DNA of 64,000 nucleotides from Streptomyces sp. NBC_01216 (GTDB taxonomy: Bacteria > Actinomycetota > Actinomycetes > Streptomycetales > Streptomycetaceae), in the NCBI RefSeq assembly GCF_035994945.1, contig NZ_CP108677.1, positions 558,001-622,000 on the forward strand, written 5' to 3'. The notes beneath the pieces are model-generated. The model searched no databases. It had not been told where the DNA came from and worked only from the letters and a program-made list of their open reading frames with translations. Positions 28,434 through 37,359 of the stretch are shown here, in pieces. The translations under genes were made by a program, and so were the position numbers. Position 1 is the first letter of the stretch. Each line of letters begins with the position of its first letter.

Positions 28434-29093
28434 ATGGGCCCCAAGGACTTCAGCGTCTTCGAGCCGAGGAGGCGCCAGCCGTGGGGAGTGCTGGCGCTGG
28501 TGATGCTCTCCGGCCTGGCGATGATGCGCAATGGAGTCGATGTCGAGGCCGGCCCGCCGCAGCCGGCTGCGGCAGCCCGCCCCGACACCCGGCCGATCGG
28601 GGTCGCGCCCTCCGCTCCCGAAGGTCTGGAGCCCCTGCCGTACGCCCCGGCCTCACGGGTGAGGATCCCGGCGATCAGCGTCGCCGCCCCCATCATCGAT
28701 GTGGGCCTGGACGCGGACGGCTGGATCGAGGCCCCGCCTCCGCAGGACGCCAACCTTGCCGGGTGGTACCAGAACGGCATCGCGCCCGGACAGCGGGGCA
28801 CCTCCGTCATCGTGGGCCACGTCGACAACACGGCCGGTCCCGCGGTCTTCTACGGACTCGGCTCGCTGGAGAAGGGCCGGCACATCGAGGTCGAGCGCTA
28901 CGACGGACGGATCGCCGTCTTCGAGATCTACGGCGTGGAGGTGTACGCCAAGGCGAACTTCCCCGGCGTACAGGTCTACGCCGACCACGGCGTGCCGGAA
29001 CTGCGGATCATCACCTGCGGCGGCGGATACTCGCGGGCGCACGGCTACGAGGGCAACGTCGTCGTCTACGCCCGCATGATCGGCTCGCGCTGA
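28434..29093 (+). CDS. class F sortase
   Basis: A 219-residue sortase with an N-terminal membrane anchor (PWGVLALVMLSGLAMM) and an Ala/Pro linker. The catalytic domain begins SRVRIPAISVAAPII; the catalytic His is in VIVGHVDN and the catalytic Cys in LRIITCGGGYS (TxTC-like). Class F sortases attach or process surface proteins by transpeptidation. The ATG is preceded by GAAGGGAGA. The adjacent GGLGGS-motif proteins are candidate substrates. Confidence 0.9.
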   Translation: MGPKDFSVFEPRRRQPWGVLALVMLSGLAMMRNGVDVEAGPPQPAAAARPDTRPIGVAPSAPEGLEPLPYAPASRVRIPAISVAAPIIDVGLDADGWIEAPPPQDANLAGWYQNGIAPGQRGTSVIVGHVDNTAGPAVFYGLGSLEKGRHIEVERYDGRIAVFEIYGVEVYAKANFPGVQVYADHGVPELRIITCGGGYSRAHGYEGNVVVYARMIGSR

Positions 29094-29157
29094 TCCGACG
29101 GGGGGGGAGGGCCCCGAACGCCGAACGGCGTTCGGGGCCCTCCCCCGTCGGATCAGC
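29089..29157. terminator. long hairpin overlapping both convergent stop codons
   Basis: Arms of about 31 bases pair with a 3-G bulge and a 4-base loop at 29123-29126. The stem includes the stop codons of both the sortase (+) and the polysaccharide deacetylase (-). A bidirectional terminator is the simplest reading. Confidence 0.78.
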
Positions 29158-30004
29158 GTCGCGGCACGGTGATGTCGTATCCGGCGTCGAGGAGTTCGGG
29201 CAGGTACCTGCGCAGTGCGGCCACGGTCTGCGAGCGGTTCCCGCCCGCGTCGTGGTGGAGTACGACGACACCGGGTGCGGCCCCGTCCAGGGCGCGGCGG
29301 ACGATGGCGTCGGTACCGGGCTCCTTCCAGTCGAGGGTGTCGACGGTCCAGGCGAGGGGCTCCATGCCGAGTTCCGCGGCGATCTCGAAGGAGAGCTTGT
29401 TCCAGGCGCCGTAGGGGGCCCGGTACCAGAGCGGCGCGGCACCGAGGACCTGCTCGACGACATCGCTCGTGGAGCCGAGTTCCGCGCGGATGCGGGAGGG
29501 CCGCAGCCTGGTGACGAGCGGATGGGACCAGGAGTGGTTTCCCACCACGTGCCCGTCCTCCGCCATCTCCCGGAGCAGGTCACGGTTGTCGGCCGCCATC
29601 TCCCCGCAGACGAAGAACATCGCCCGGCAGCCGTACCGGCGCAGGGTGGCGAGGATCTCCGGGGTGTACCGGGGGTCGGGGCCGTCGTCGAAGGTCAGCA
29701 TCATGGAGCGGTCGGTGGCGCCGGGCATCCGGAGGAACGGCCTGCTCCGGACCGGTGGGACACTCCGGCGGAAGGCCGGTGGCGCGCCCGCCGTCATCGG
29801 CCGCAGCCGGTACGCGGCGGGGTTCTGCCGGTAGCCGGCCGCCTGGGGCCCGGCTGCGGGCGTGTCGCCCGCGGCCGTCGCCGGCAGATCCTCCGGCGTC
29901 CCCAGCCGGTCGGAGGTGAGGGCCCCGACCGTGGCGGTGGCCCCCAGGGCGGCGGCGAGGCGCAGGACCGCCCGGCGCCCCGCTGGCTTCTCATCCTTTT
30001 TCAT
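29153..30004 (-). CDS. polysaccharide deacetylase (CE4 family), probably Tat-exported
   Basis: A 283-residue secreted NodB-type deacetylase. The N-terminus MKKDEKPAGRRAVLRLAAALG has a twin-arginine pattern. The metal and catalytic motifs are MLTFDDGPD (motif 1), HSWSHP (motif 2, two His ligands), YRAPYG (motif 3), DTLDW (motif 4) and VVLHHD (motif 5), all intact. Likely substrates are N-acetylated wall glycans. It converges with sortase F. Confidence 0.9.
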   Translation of the reverse strand: MKKDEKPAGRRAVLRLAAALGATATVGALTSDRLGTPEDLPATAAGDTPAAGPQAAGYRQNPAAYRLRPMTAGAPPAFRRSVPPVRSRPFLRMPGATDRSMMLTFDDGPDPRYTPEILATLRRYGCRAMFFVCGEMAADNRDLLREMAEDGHVVGNHSWSHPLVTRLRPSRIRAELGSTSDVVEQVLGAAPLWYRAPYGAWNKLSFEIAAELGMEPLAWTVDTLDWKEPGTDAIVRRALDGAAPGVVVLHHDAGGNRSQTVAALRRYLPELLDAGYDITVPRR

Positions 30005-30320
30005 GACTAATAGCTCGCATGGCGGAAGGGCCGAGGCGCTCTTCCACACCGGCCGGCCACCCGAAAACACCCGATGGGCCCAAAGCCCTTCGGGGTCCTC
30101 GTGCCGGCGCACTCCCCCTGCCCGGTCCGGAGGACCGCCCGGGGACACGGCACGGTCATGCGGCGAGCCGGTCGCGGCGACGGCCGTCGACCGCTCACCG
30201 CACCACTCGCCGCTCGGTGCGACCGTTCGTCGCACACCGTCGTCCGGTCCCTGTCTCTCGCCGCCCGCATGCGTTCGGATACGCCCCGTGGGACCAAGAG
30301 CCGCAGGAGAGGTGTGGAAC
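30005..30320. other. divergent promoter region, no gene seen
   Basis: These 316 bases separate the deacetylase (-) and the ECF sigma factor gene (+). Apparent frames here are GC-rich shadows. A purine-rich GCAGGAGAGGTG just before the sigma-factor ATG is its ribosome-binding site. Confidence 0.5.
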
Positions 30321-30878
30321 ATGGTGACGGCGACGACCGACGAGAGGGCCCTCGCGGAGCTGCAGCGTGAGCACGGACCGGCGCTGCTCGGCTTCCTGAG
30401 CGGTCTGACCTACGGGGACCAGCAGCGCGCCGAGGATCTCGTGCAGGAGACCCTGGTCCGCGCCTGGTTGCACCCGGAGGCGTTCGACGGGCCCTACGCC
30501 TCGATGCGCCCGTGGCTGTTCACCGTGGCCCGCCGCCTGGCCATCGACGCCCGCCGCTCGCGGCTCGCCCGGCCCGCCGAGATCGGCGACGGGGTGCTCG
30601 CCGCCACCCCCGACCCGGCCGACGTCACCGAGTCCGCGGTGGCCGCTCTCGACGTGCGGGCGGCCGTCCGGGGGCTCAGCCCCGAGCACCGGGCGGTGCT
30701 GGTGCGGCTCTACTTCCACGGGCTGACGGTGAACGAGGCCGCCGCCGAACTCGGCATCCCGGCGGGCACCGTGAAGTCCCGCTCTCACTACGCGCTCCGG
30801 CAGCTCGGGCACCGCCTGCCCGGATACCGGCCGGGCCGCGGGGGCGTTACCCGGCCCCGCGCCGGGGCCGCACAATGA
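30321..30878 (+). CDS. ECF RNA polymerase sigma factor
   Basis: A 185-residue sigma-70 family ECF factor. Region 2 is ALLGFLSGLTYGDQQRAEDLVQETLVRAWLHPE...PWLFTVARRLAIDARRS, and region 4 is LSPEHRAVLVRLYFHGLTVNEAAAELGIPAGTVKSRSHYALRQL. The ATG has GGAGAGG upstream. No anti-sigma gene with a zinc motif adjoins; a broken thioesterase gene overlaps its stop (ATGA). Confidence 0.92.
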   Translation: MVTATTDERALAELQREHGPALLGFLSGLTYGDQQRAEDLVQETLVRAWLHPEAFDGPYASMRPWLFTVARRLAIDARRSRLARPAEIGDGVLAATPDPADVTESAVAALDVRAAVRGLSPEHRAVLVRLYFHGLTVNEAAAELGIPAGTVKSRSHYALRQLGHRLPGYRPGRGGVTRPRAGAAQ

Positions 30879-31296
30879 CCACGAGACCCTCACTCCCGCC
30901 GCCGCGGACAAGGTGCTCGCCGACAACTTCGCCCCCTGGGTGCTCGATCTGGGGCTGACCGTGATCGCACTCGACGACCCGGGGGGCCGTGCTCGGGCTT
31001 CCCTGGTCCGACCGCCTCGCCCGGGAGGGCGGCGGGCTCAGCGGCCAGGCGCTGATGGCCGCCGCGGACGGTGCGACGGTCATCGCGGTCGCCGCTCTGC
31101 GCGGTGGCTTCGTACCGATGACGACCGTCCGGCAGTCGATCAGCTTCCAGCGCCGGTGCTGGGCACGGACGTGCTGGTGCGGGCCCGCCTGACCAAGGCG
31201 GGCAGGCGGATGGCGCTCGCCGTCATCGCGATGACGGCCGAGGACACGGAGGAGACGGACGCCCACGCCACGGCGGTCTACGCGCTGCTCGGCTGA
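30875..31296 (+). pseudogene. PaaI-type thioesterase with two or three 1-base indels
   Basis: Conceptual translation across frames gives a single-domain hotdog thioesterase of about 140 residues: DKVLADNFAPWVLDLGLTV, then LPWSDRLAREGGGLSGQALMAAADGATVIAV, FVPMTTVRQSISFQRPVLGTDV and a clean C-terminus AVYALLG. A G appears added in the run 30981-30986 and one base is missing near 31152. A further missing C near 30880 would restore an ATG overlapping the sigma-factor stop. The shifts nearly cancel, which suggests errors or very recent decay. Confidence 0.65.
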
Positions 31297-31483
31297 GGCT
31301 CGCCCCCGCGGCGGTCCCGCCCGTCCCCGACGTCACGCGTGTGCCCCGGCTCCCCACCGGTACCGATCCGGCGGGGAAACGTATCCGAAACCACACGGGT
31401 GAGTTGAGTAAAGAGCGACCCGCAGGCGTCTTCCTCGGTGGAGGCTCGTCCTCGGGGTCCTCGCATTCTGCGTCCGGGAGAAG

Positions 31484-31981
31484 GTGGGAGCGTTGCTGCC
31501 CGACAGCACGAACGGCACCAGCGGCGGCGGTCTCGCCGTCCCGATGGCCTGGCTGTGTGCCGAGTTCATAGCGGACGACCTGCTGCGTGCGGGTTGTCTG
31601 GTCGAGCCCGGTTCACTGGAGTACCGGGCAGGACGCCAGACCCTGGCGCTCACCATCCACCTCTGCGAGGGCGCGGACGCGCCGTCCGGGGCGCGGACGG
31701 CGGGCCGCGTCGACGAGTGGTTGTCGCGGACCGCCTACGACCATCCCTGGCCCGAGTGGGTCCGCGCACGGCTCGCCGAGCGGATCGGCTCAGGCGAGGA
31801 GAGCCCCGATCTGGATCTGGCCCGGGAGACCTGGCGGCTGCTGGAGGAGACCCGGTTGTGGGCCGTGGATCTCGGCGGGCCGGCGGTGGGCGGGGCCGCG
31901 ATCGACGAGACGGCCCACGCGTGGCTGCCCGCCTGGAAGCTGGGACTTCCGCTCGGGCACCTGGCACTGCACCTCTACTGA
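31484..31981 (+). CDS. conserved hypothetical protein
   Basis: A 165-residue soluble, acidic protein (GTG start; GGAGAAGG immediately upstream is close for a ribosome-binding site). Segments such as MAWLCAEFIADDLLRAG, RQTLALTIHLCEGAD and WPEWVRARLAERIG are plausible coding sequence with normal codon bias. I recognise no family, signal peptide or membrane helix. It stands alone between the thioesterase remnant and a converging histidine kinase. Confidence 0.65.
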   Translation: MGALLPDSTNGTSGGGLAVPMAWLCAEFIADDLLRAGCLVEPGSLEYRAGRQTLALTIHLCEGADAPSGARTAGRVDEWLSRTAYDHPWPEWVRARLAERIGSGEESPDLDLARETWRLLEETRLWAVDLGGPAVGGAAIDETAHAWLPAWKLGLPLGHLALHLY

Positions 31982-32047
31982 GCCGGCCGGCCGCGGGCTG
32001 CCGAGCACCCGCCGCCCGGCGTCCGGACCGGCGCACCGGGCGTCACT

Positions 32048-33259
32048 TCACGGAGCGGTGGCCGTGCGGTGCACTCCCGCGCGGTACTTGGGGATCCGCA
32101 CCGTCACCTTCATCCCGGCGTCGATCGCGGTCTCGATGACCAGGCCGTACTCCGCACCGTAGACCTGACGCAGCCGTTCGTCGACGTTGGACAGGCCGAT
32201 GCCCGACGCGGACGGCCGCTCTCCCCGCAGGATCGCCCGCAGGGCCGCCGGGTCCATCCCCACGCCGTCGTCCTCGATCGTCACCACGGCCTCGGCGCCG
32301 GCGTCCCGGGCGGCGATGGTGACCCGGCAGACGTGCACGGAGTCTTCCAGGCCGTGCTTGACGGCGTTCTCCACCAAGGGCTGGAGGCACAGGAACGGCA
32401 GCGTCACCGGCAGCACCTCGGGGGCGATCTGCAGGGTGACCTGCAGCCGTTCGCCGAAACGGGCACCGGCCAGGGCCAGATACTGCTCGATCGAACACAG
32501 TTCGTCGGCGAGCTGCGCGAACTCCCCGTGCCTTCGGAAGGAGTAACGCGTGAAGTCCGCGAACTCCAGGAGGAGTTCGCGGGCCCGCTCGGGTTCGGTC
32601 CGGACGAAGGAGGCGATGGCGGCGAGCGAGTTGAAGATGAAGTGCGGGGATATCTGGGCGCGCAGGGCGCGGATCTCCGCCTCCACGATCCGGGTCCGCG
32701 AGCGGTCCAGTTCGGCCAGTTCCAACTGGACGGAGACCCAGCGGGCGACCTCGGTCGCGGCCCGCACCAGGACGGCGGACTCCCGGGAGCCGTAGGCCAC
32801 CAGAGCACCGAGCACGCCGTCCTCCCCGGTGAGCGGGGCGATCACCGCCCAGCGCAGCGGGCAGTCGACGTCCACGCAGCCGGTGTGCGCGGACCGGCTG
32901 CGGCCGGAGGTCAGGACGGCGGCCACCTGGTCCATGACATGGGCTCGGTGGTGGCCGTCGCCCGGACCGTCCCAGGCGAGGACGGCGTTCCGGTCGGTGA
33001 GGCACAGCGCCTCGGTGCCCAGCAGCGAGCGGAGTCGGCGGGCGGCCTTGCGGGCGGTCTCCTCGGTGAGCCCGGCGCGCAGCGGCGGGGCGGCGAGCGA
33101 GGCGGTGTGCAGGGTGTGGAAGGTGGCGCGTTCGACGGGGGTGCCCAGATCGAGGTCGGCGGCGCGGGCGTGACGGCGGGCGGCGAGGTACCCGAGGGCG
33201 TAGCCGGAGGCGAGCAGCAGTGCGGCGCCGACGGCGGCGGCCCCGGCGATCCCGTTCAC
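32048..33259 (-). CDS. LytS-type sensor histidine kinase
   Basis: A 403-residue His_kinase (pfam06580-type) sensor. One N-terminal membrane helix (AGAAAVGAALLLASGYALGYLAA) precedes a GAF-like domain (about 60-190), the phosphoacceptor motif LRAQISPHFIFNSLAAI, and an ATPase domain with PLVENAVKHGL and EDDGVGMD. Its GTG overlaps the symporter stop (GTGA). With the LytTR regulator upstream it probably senses the transported carboxylate. Confidence 0.9.
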   Translation of the reverse strand: MNGIAGAAAVGAALLLASGYALGYLAARRHARAADLDLGTPVERATFHTLHTASLAAPPLRAGLTEETARKAARRLRSLLGTEALCLTDRNAVLAWDGPGDGHHRAHVMDQVAAVLTSGRSRSAHTGCVDVDCPLRWAVIAPLTGEDGVLGALVAYGSRESAVLVRAATEVARWVSVQLELAELDRSRTRIVEAEIRALRAQISPHFIFNSLAAIASFVRTEPERARELLLEFADFTRYSFRRHGEFAQLADELCSIEQYLALAGARFGERLQVTLQIAPEVLPVTLPFLCLQPLVENAVKHGLEDSVHVCRVTIAARDAGAEAVVTIEDDGVGMDPAALRAILRGERPSASGIGLSNVDERLRQVYGAEYGLVIETAIDAGMKVTVRIPKYRAGVHRTATAP

Positions 33260-35007
33260 CGGCCGGCTCCGGGGCGCGGATGGCCGGGGACGGGGCCGGG
33301 GCCGCCGGCGAACTCCTCGGGCAGATGGAGCCGGGCCAGCAGCGCGGGCGTCCCCCCGGGAATGTGCCGGGGGGTGGCGAGCGAGACCAGGACCATGGCG
33401 AGGAAGCCCAGCGGCACGGACCAGACGGCCGGCCAGGCGAGCAGCGTGCGCGGCCAGCCGTCGGGAGGCAGGTCGGCCCGGGTCGCCATCACGGCGGTGA
33501 GCGCGGAGCCGCCGCCGAGCACCAGTCCCGCCATCGCGCCGGGCGGGGTGAGCCGCCGCCACCAGATGCCGAGCACGAGCAGCGGACAGAAGGAGGAGGC
33601 GGAGACCGCGAAGGCCAGAGCGACCGCGTCGGCGACCGGCACCTTCGAGGTGGCGATCCCCAGGCTCAGCGGGACCGCGGTGGCGAGCAGGGTCGCGAGG
33701 CGGAAGTGCCGCACGCCCCGGGAGGGCAGGACGTCCTGGGTGAGGACGCCGGCGACGGACATGGCGAGTCCGGAAGCGGTGGAGAGGAAAGCGGCGAACG
33801 CCCCGCCGGCGAGCAGCGCGCCCAGCAGGTCGCCGGTGAGCCCGCCGATCATCCGGTCGGGCAGGACGAGGACGGCGGCGTCCGCGGCGCCGGTCAGGGC
33901 GAGTTCGGGGGCGTAGATCCGGCCGAGCGCGCCGTACACCGGCGGCAGCAGGTAGAACGCGCCGATCAGGCCGAGTACGACGAGGGTGGTGCGGCGCGCG
34001 GCGCGGCCGTGCGGGCTGGTGTAGAAGCGCACGGCGACATGAGGCAGGCCCATGGTGCCGAGGAAGGTGGCGAGGATCAGTCCGTAGGTGGCGTACAGCC
34101 GTTGGCTCCCGCGCCCTTCGGCCGGTGGCTGCGACCAGTCCGGGGGGCCGGCCCCCGGGTTGGTGTGCGCGGGGACCGGGGTCCCGGGCGGGAAGGCGAG
34201 TTCGGTGCCGCCTTCGACGTGATGGGGCCCGGGAGTGAGAGTGACGGCCGCCTCCTCGTAGGCGGTGCCGTCGATCCGGCCGGTGGCGGTGAGCGCGAGC
34301 GGTGCCTCGATGTCGATCCGTACGGTGTCGGCGACCTTCACGACAGCGTGCTCGCGGAACACCGCGGGGGCGTCGAAGGTGACCCGGGGCGCGTCGTCCG
34401 CGGTCCAGGCGGCGACCAGGAAGAGCGCGGGCACGAGCAGGGCCGTCAGCTTGAGCCAGTACTGGAACGCCTGGACGAAGGTGATGCTGCGCATGCCGCC
34501 GGCCGCGACGATCCCGGTGACGACGACGGCGACGATCACTCCACCGGCCCAGCCGGGCGCTCCGGTCAGGATCTCCAGGGTGAGGCCGGCGCCTTGGAGC
34601 TGGGGCAGGAGGTAGAGCCAGCCGATGCCGACGACGAAGAGGCTGGCCAGGCGGCGGACCTGCGGGGACTCCAGCCGGGCCTCGGCGAAGTCGGAGAGGG
34701 TGTAGGCCCCCGAGCGGCGCAGGGGGGCGGCGACGAGGACGAGCAGCACGAGGTAGCCGGCGGTGTATCCGACGGGATACCAGAGCACGTCCGGGCCTTG
34801 GAGGAGGGCGAGTCCGGCGATGCCGAGGAAGGAGGCGGCCGAGAGGTACTCGCCACTGATGGCGGCGGCGTTGAGGCCGGGCCGGACGGTGCGGGAGGCG
34901 ACGTAGAAGTCGGAGGTGGTGCGGGATATGCGCAGGCCGAGCGCGCCGATGAGCACGGTGGCGAGGACGACGGCGGTGACGGCGGTCACCGCGTAGGCGT
35001 GGTTCAC
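33256..35007 (-). CDS. sodium:solute symporter, ActP/acetate type
   Basis: A 583-residue SSF transporter with about 13 membrane helices. ActP-like features are DFYVASRTVRPGLNAAAISGEYLSAASFLGIAG, GAYTLSDFAEARLES, a large soluble loop (about 205-300) and LPHVAVRFYTSPHGRAARRT. It starts at GTG 35007. Likely substrates are acetate or other short monocarboxylates. It is preceded by its small DUF485 partner and followed by a coupled LytS kinase. Confidence 0.9.
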   Translation of the reverse strand: MNHAYAVTAVTAVVLATVLIGALGLRISRTTSDFYVASRTVRPGLNAAAISGEYLSAASFLGIAGLALLQGPDVLWYPVGYTAGYLVLLVLVAAPLRRSGAYTLSDFAEARLESPQVRRLASLFVVGIGWLYLLPQLQGAGLTLEILTGAPGWAGGVIVAVVVTGIVAAGGMRSITFVQAFQYWLKLTALLVPALFLVAAWTADDAPRVTFDAPAVFREHAVVKVADTVRIDIEAPLALTATGRIDGTAYEEAAVTLTPGPHHVEGGTELAFPPGTPVPAHTNPGAGPPDWSQPPAEGRGSQRLYATYGLILATFLGTMGLPHVAVRFYTSPHGRAARRTTLVVLGLIGAFYLLPPVYGALGRIYAPELALTGAADAAVLVLPDRMIGGLTGDLLGALLAGGAFAAFLSTASGLAMSVAGVLTQDVLPSRGVRHFRLATLLATAVPLSLGIATSKVPVADAVALAFAVSASSFCPLLVLGIWWRRLTPPGAMAGLVLGGGSALTAVMATRADLPPDGWPRTLLAWPAVWSVPLGFLAMVLVSLATPRHIPGGTPALLARLHLPEEFAGGPGPVPGHPRPGAGR

Positions 35008-35023
35008 GTCCGCTCTCCCGCGC

Positions 35024-35416
35024 TCAGCGGCCCTCGACGAGGCCGGTGAAGTCGCGCTCGTTGCGCTCGGCGCGGCGGACGTACCAGCGGGCGATGCCCC
35101 AGATCACCGGGTACAGCCCGGCGCCGAGCACGACCCAGACGACGGACTCGGGGACGGGCGCGGCGAGCAGCGGCGGCAGGGCGCCGACGAGAAGGGCGAG
35201 GGCCCCGAGCGCGGAGAGCGCGGCGCGCAGCTGGCTGCGCATCAGGGAGCGGACGTAGGTGTGGCCGAGGGTGGTCTGTTCACTGATCTCGGACCGCGCG
35301 GGCGGATGTCCGGCCCGCGGCTGCGGCGCCCCGGCGGGCCGGACGTCGCCGCTCACGGCAGAGGCGTACGTGACCGTCTCACGCCGGGGCCGAAGCGGCG
35401 GCTGCTGCTCGGACAT
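35024..35416 (-). CDS. DUF485-type small membrane partner of the symporter
   Basis: About 130 residues: a hydrophilic N-terminus, then LMRSQLRAALSALGALALLVGALPPLLA and VVWVVLGAGLYPVIWGIARWYVRRAERNE, two helices as in the DUF485 proteins that accompany ActP-like symporters. The ATG at 35416 (MSEQQPP) has GGAGCGG upstream; an ATG six codons earlier (35434) is equally possible. It lies 16 bases before the symporter. Confidence 0.82.
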   Translation of the reverse strand: MSEQQPPLRPRRETVTYASAVSGDVRPAGAPQPRAGHPPARSEISEQTTLGHTYVRSLMRSQLRAALSALGALALLVGALPPLLAAPVPESVVWVVLGAGLYPVIWGIARWYVRRAERNERDFTGLVEGR

Positions 35417-35637
35417 CGGTGTCCGCTCCGGCATCTGTCGACCTCGCAGGGGCTGGTGAGCGTCCAAGGAGTCTACGCAGCGGGGCCTGGGCGCGGTAGA
35501 TCCGGCCGACGCCGGGAACCGGCGCTTCGGTGGGTGTGGCCGGGCTGCTGGACCGGTGACGCGGGCGGGCGGGCGGGGCGGCCGCGCGGGGCCGCCGGGG
35601 GCGCGGTCCCGGGGGGGCGGGGGGCGGCGAGCGTGGG

Positions 35638-36393
35638 TCAACCGCCCGCGCGCCGCATCAGCAGGTCGCGCAGTTCGCGCGCGTGGCGGCGGCTGACGGC
35701 GAGCTCCGCGCTCCCGACGCGGACCGAGGTGGCTCCCGCGTCCAGACGGAGTTCGTCGATCCGCCCGAGGGCGACGAGGTGGCTGCGGTGGATACGGACG
35801 AAGCCGCGGGAAGCCCAGCGTTCCTCCAGCGTGGACAGCGGAACGCGGACGAGGTGGCTGCCCTCGTCCGTGTGGAGGCGGGCGTAGTCCCCCTGGGCCT
35901 CGACGTAGGCGATGTCGTCGACGGACACGAAACGGGTGACACCGCCCCGTTCGACGGGTACCTGTTCGGGAGCGCCGACCGGCGTGGCGGGCACGGGGCC
36001 GGCGTGGACCAGGCCGTGGACCCGGCGGACCGCTTCGGCGAGGCGTTCGCGGCGGACCGGCTTCAGGACGTAGTCGACCGCCTTGAGGTCGAATGCCTGG
36101 ACGGCGAACCCCTCGTGGGCGGTGACGAAGACGATGAGCGGCGGCCGTGCGAAACCGGCCAGCAGCCGGGCGACGTCGAGACCGGTGAGTCCGGCCATGT
36201 GGATGTCGAGGAAGACGACGTCGACGGCCTCCTCGCCGTCGGGGCCCGCGTCCAGCGCACGGCCGATCCGCCGCAGCGCCCCGGTCGCGTCGGTCGCGCC
36301 CTCGGCGCTGCGCACCCGGGGGTCCGCTCGCAGCAGGTAGAGGAGTTCCCCGAGGGCCGGCTCTTCGTCGTCGACGGCCAGTACGCGCAGCAT
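35638..36393 (-). CDS. LytTR family response regulator
   Basis: A 251-residue regulator. The receiver domain has acidic pair DDEE at 8-11, phospho-Asp in VVFLDIHMAG and Lys in DYVLKPV; a C-terminal LytTR DNA-binding domain follows (DIAYVEAQGDYARLHT, FVRIHRSHLVAL). It is the partner of the LytS kinase encoded two genes downstream and probably controls the DUF485-symporter genes. Confidence 0.92.
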   Translation of the reverse strand: MLRVLAVDDEEPALGELLYLLRADPRVRSAEGATDATGALRRIGRALDAGPDGEEAVDVVFLDIHMAGLTGLDVARLLAGFARPPLIVFVTAHEGFAVQAFDLKAVDYVLKPVRRERLAEAVRRVHGLVHAGPVPATPVGAPEQVPVERGGVTRFVSVDDIAYVEAQGDYARLHTDEGSHLVRVPLSTLEERWASRGFVRIHRSHLVALGRIDELRLDAGATSVRVGSAELAVSRRHARELRDLLMRRAGG

Positions 36394-36449
36394 GCGGCGG
36401 ATTCTAAGGGCTGCCGCGCCCGTGGGCCCGTGGCTGTTCCAGCGGGTGC

Positions 36450-37322
36450 CTATTTCATCAGGCGCGACAGGCGCCGGTCGGCCAGCGGTCTGCCGCCCGT
36501 CTGGCAGGTGGGGCAGTACTGGAGCGAGGAGTCACTGAAGGAGACCTCGCGGATCGTGTCGCCGCACACGGGGCAGGGTCGACCGGTCCGTCCGTGCACG
36601 CGCAGGCCGCTCTTCTTCTCCGCCTTGAGCCGGCCCGCCGCGACGCCGTGCGTGCGGGCGACGGCGTCGCGCAGCGTGGTGCGCATCGCCTCGTAGAGGG
36701 TGGCGGTCTCCTCGTCGGTGAGCCCGCCGGCGGGCTTGAAGGGGGACATCCTCGCCGCGTGCAGGATCTCGTCGCTGTAGGCGTTGCCGATGCCGGCGAT
36801 GAGGCTCTGGTCGCGCAGCGCTCCCTTGATCCGGCGGTGATCTCCGGCGAGCAGAGCGGTGAAGGCGGCGAGGTTGAAGCCGTCCGCCAGCGGGTCGGGG
36901 CCGAGCCGTGCGACGCCCGGGACGTCCCGGGGCGCGTGGACGAGGTGGACGGCGAGGCGTTTGGTGGTGCCCGCCTCCGTGAGGTCGAAGCCGTCGCCGC
37001 CGGTGAGGGCCGCCCGCAGCGCGAGCGGGCCCTTGCCTGGGCGGGGCGCGCCCGAGGGCAGCGGGTCGTGCCACCGGAGCCAGCCGGCCCGCGCGAGATG
37101 GACGAGGAGGTGCAGTTCCTCGCCCCCTCGGACGGCGGTGACGTCCAGGAACTTGCCGTGCCGGTCGACGCCCGTGACCTCGGCGCCCTCGATCGCGCTC
37201 AGGGGCGGGTCGTAGGTCTTGAGCACGCTGACGGCGACGGGCAGGACGCGGGCGATCTCCTTGCCCACGAGGTGCGCGTCGAGGAACTCTCGGAGTGCTT
37301 CCACCTCGGGCAGTTCGGGCAT
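36450..37322 (-). CDS. Fpg/Nei family DNA glycosylase
   Basis: A 290-residue bifunctional DNA glycosylase/AP lyase for oxidised bases. The catalytic N-terminus is MPELPEVE (Pro2/Glu3 numbering with Met), the helix-two-turn-helix has LIAGIGNAYSDEILHAARMSP, and the C-terminal zinc finger is CPVC...CPTC. The start at MPEL is mandatory because Pro must become N-terminal; the longer frame is a shadow. Confidence 0.94.
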   Translation of the reverse strand: MPELPEVEALREFLDAHLVGKEIARVLPVAVSVLKTYDPPLSAIEGAEVTGVDRHGKFLDVTAVRGGEELHLLVHLARAGWLRWHDPLPSGAPRPGKGPLALRAALTGGDGFDLTEAGTTKRLAVHLVHAPRDVPGVARLGPDPLADGFNLAAFTALLAGDHRRIKGALRDQSLIAGIGNAYSDEILHAARMSPFKPAGGLTDEETATLYEAMRTTLRDAVARTHGVAAGRLKAEKKSGLRVHGRTGRPCPVCGDTIREVSFSDSSLQYCPTCQTGGRPLADRRLSRLMK

Positions 37323-37359
37323 GGCTCCACCCTGCCGCACGGGCCCCCGGGTCGCGCGT

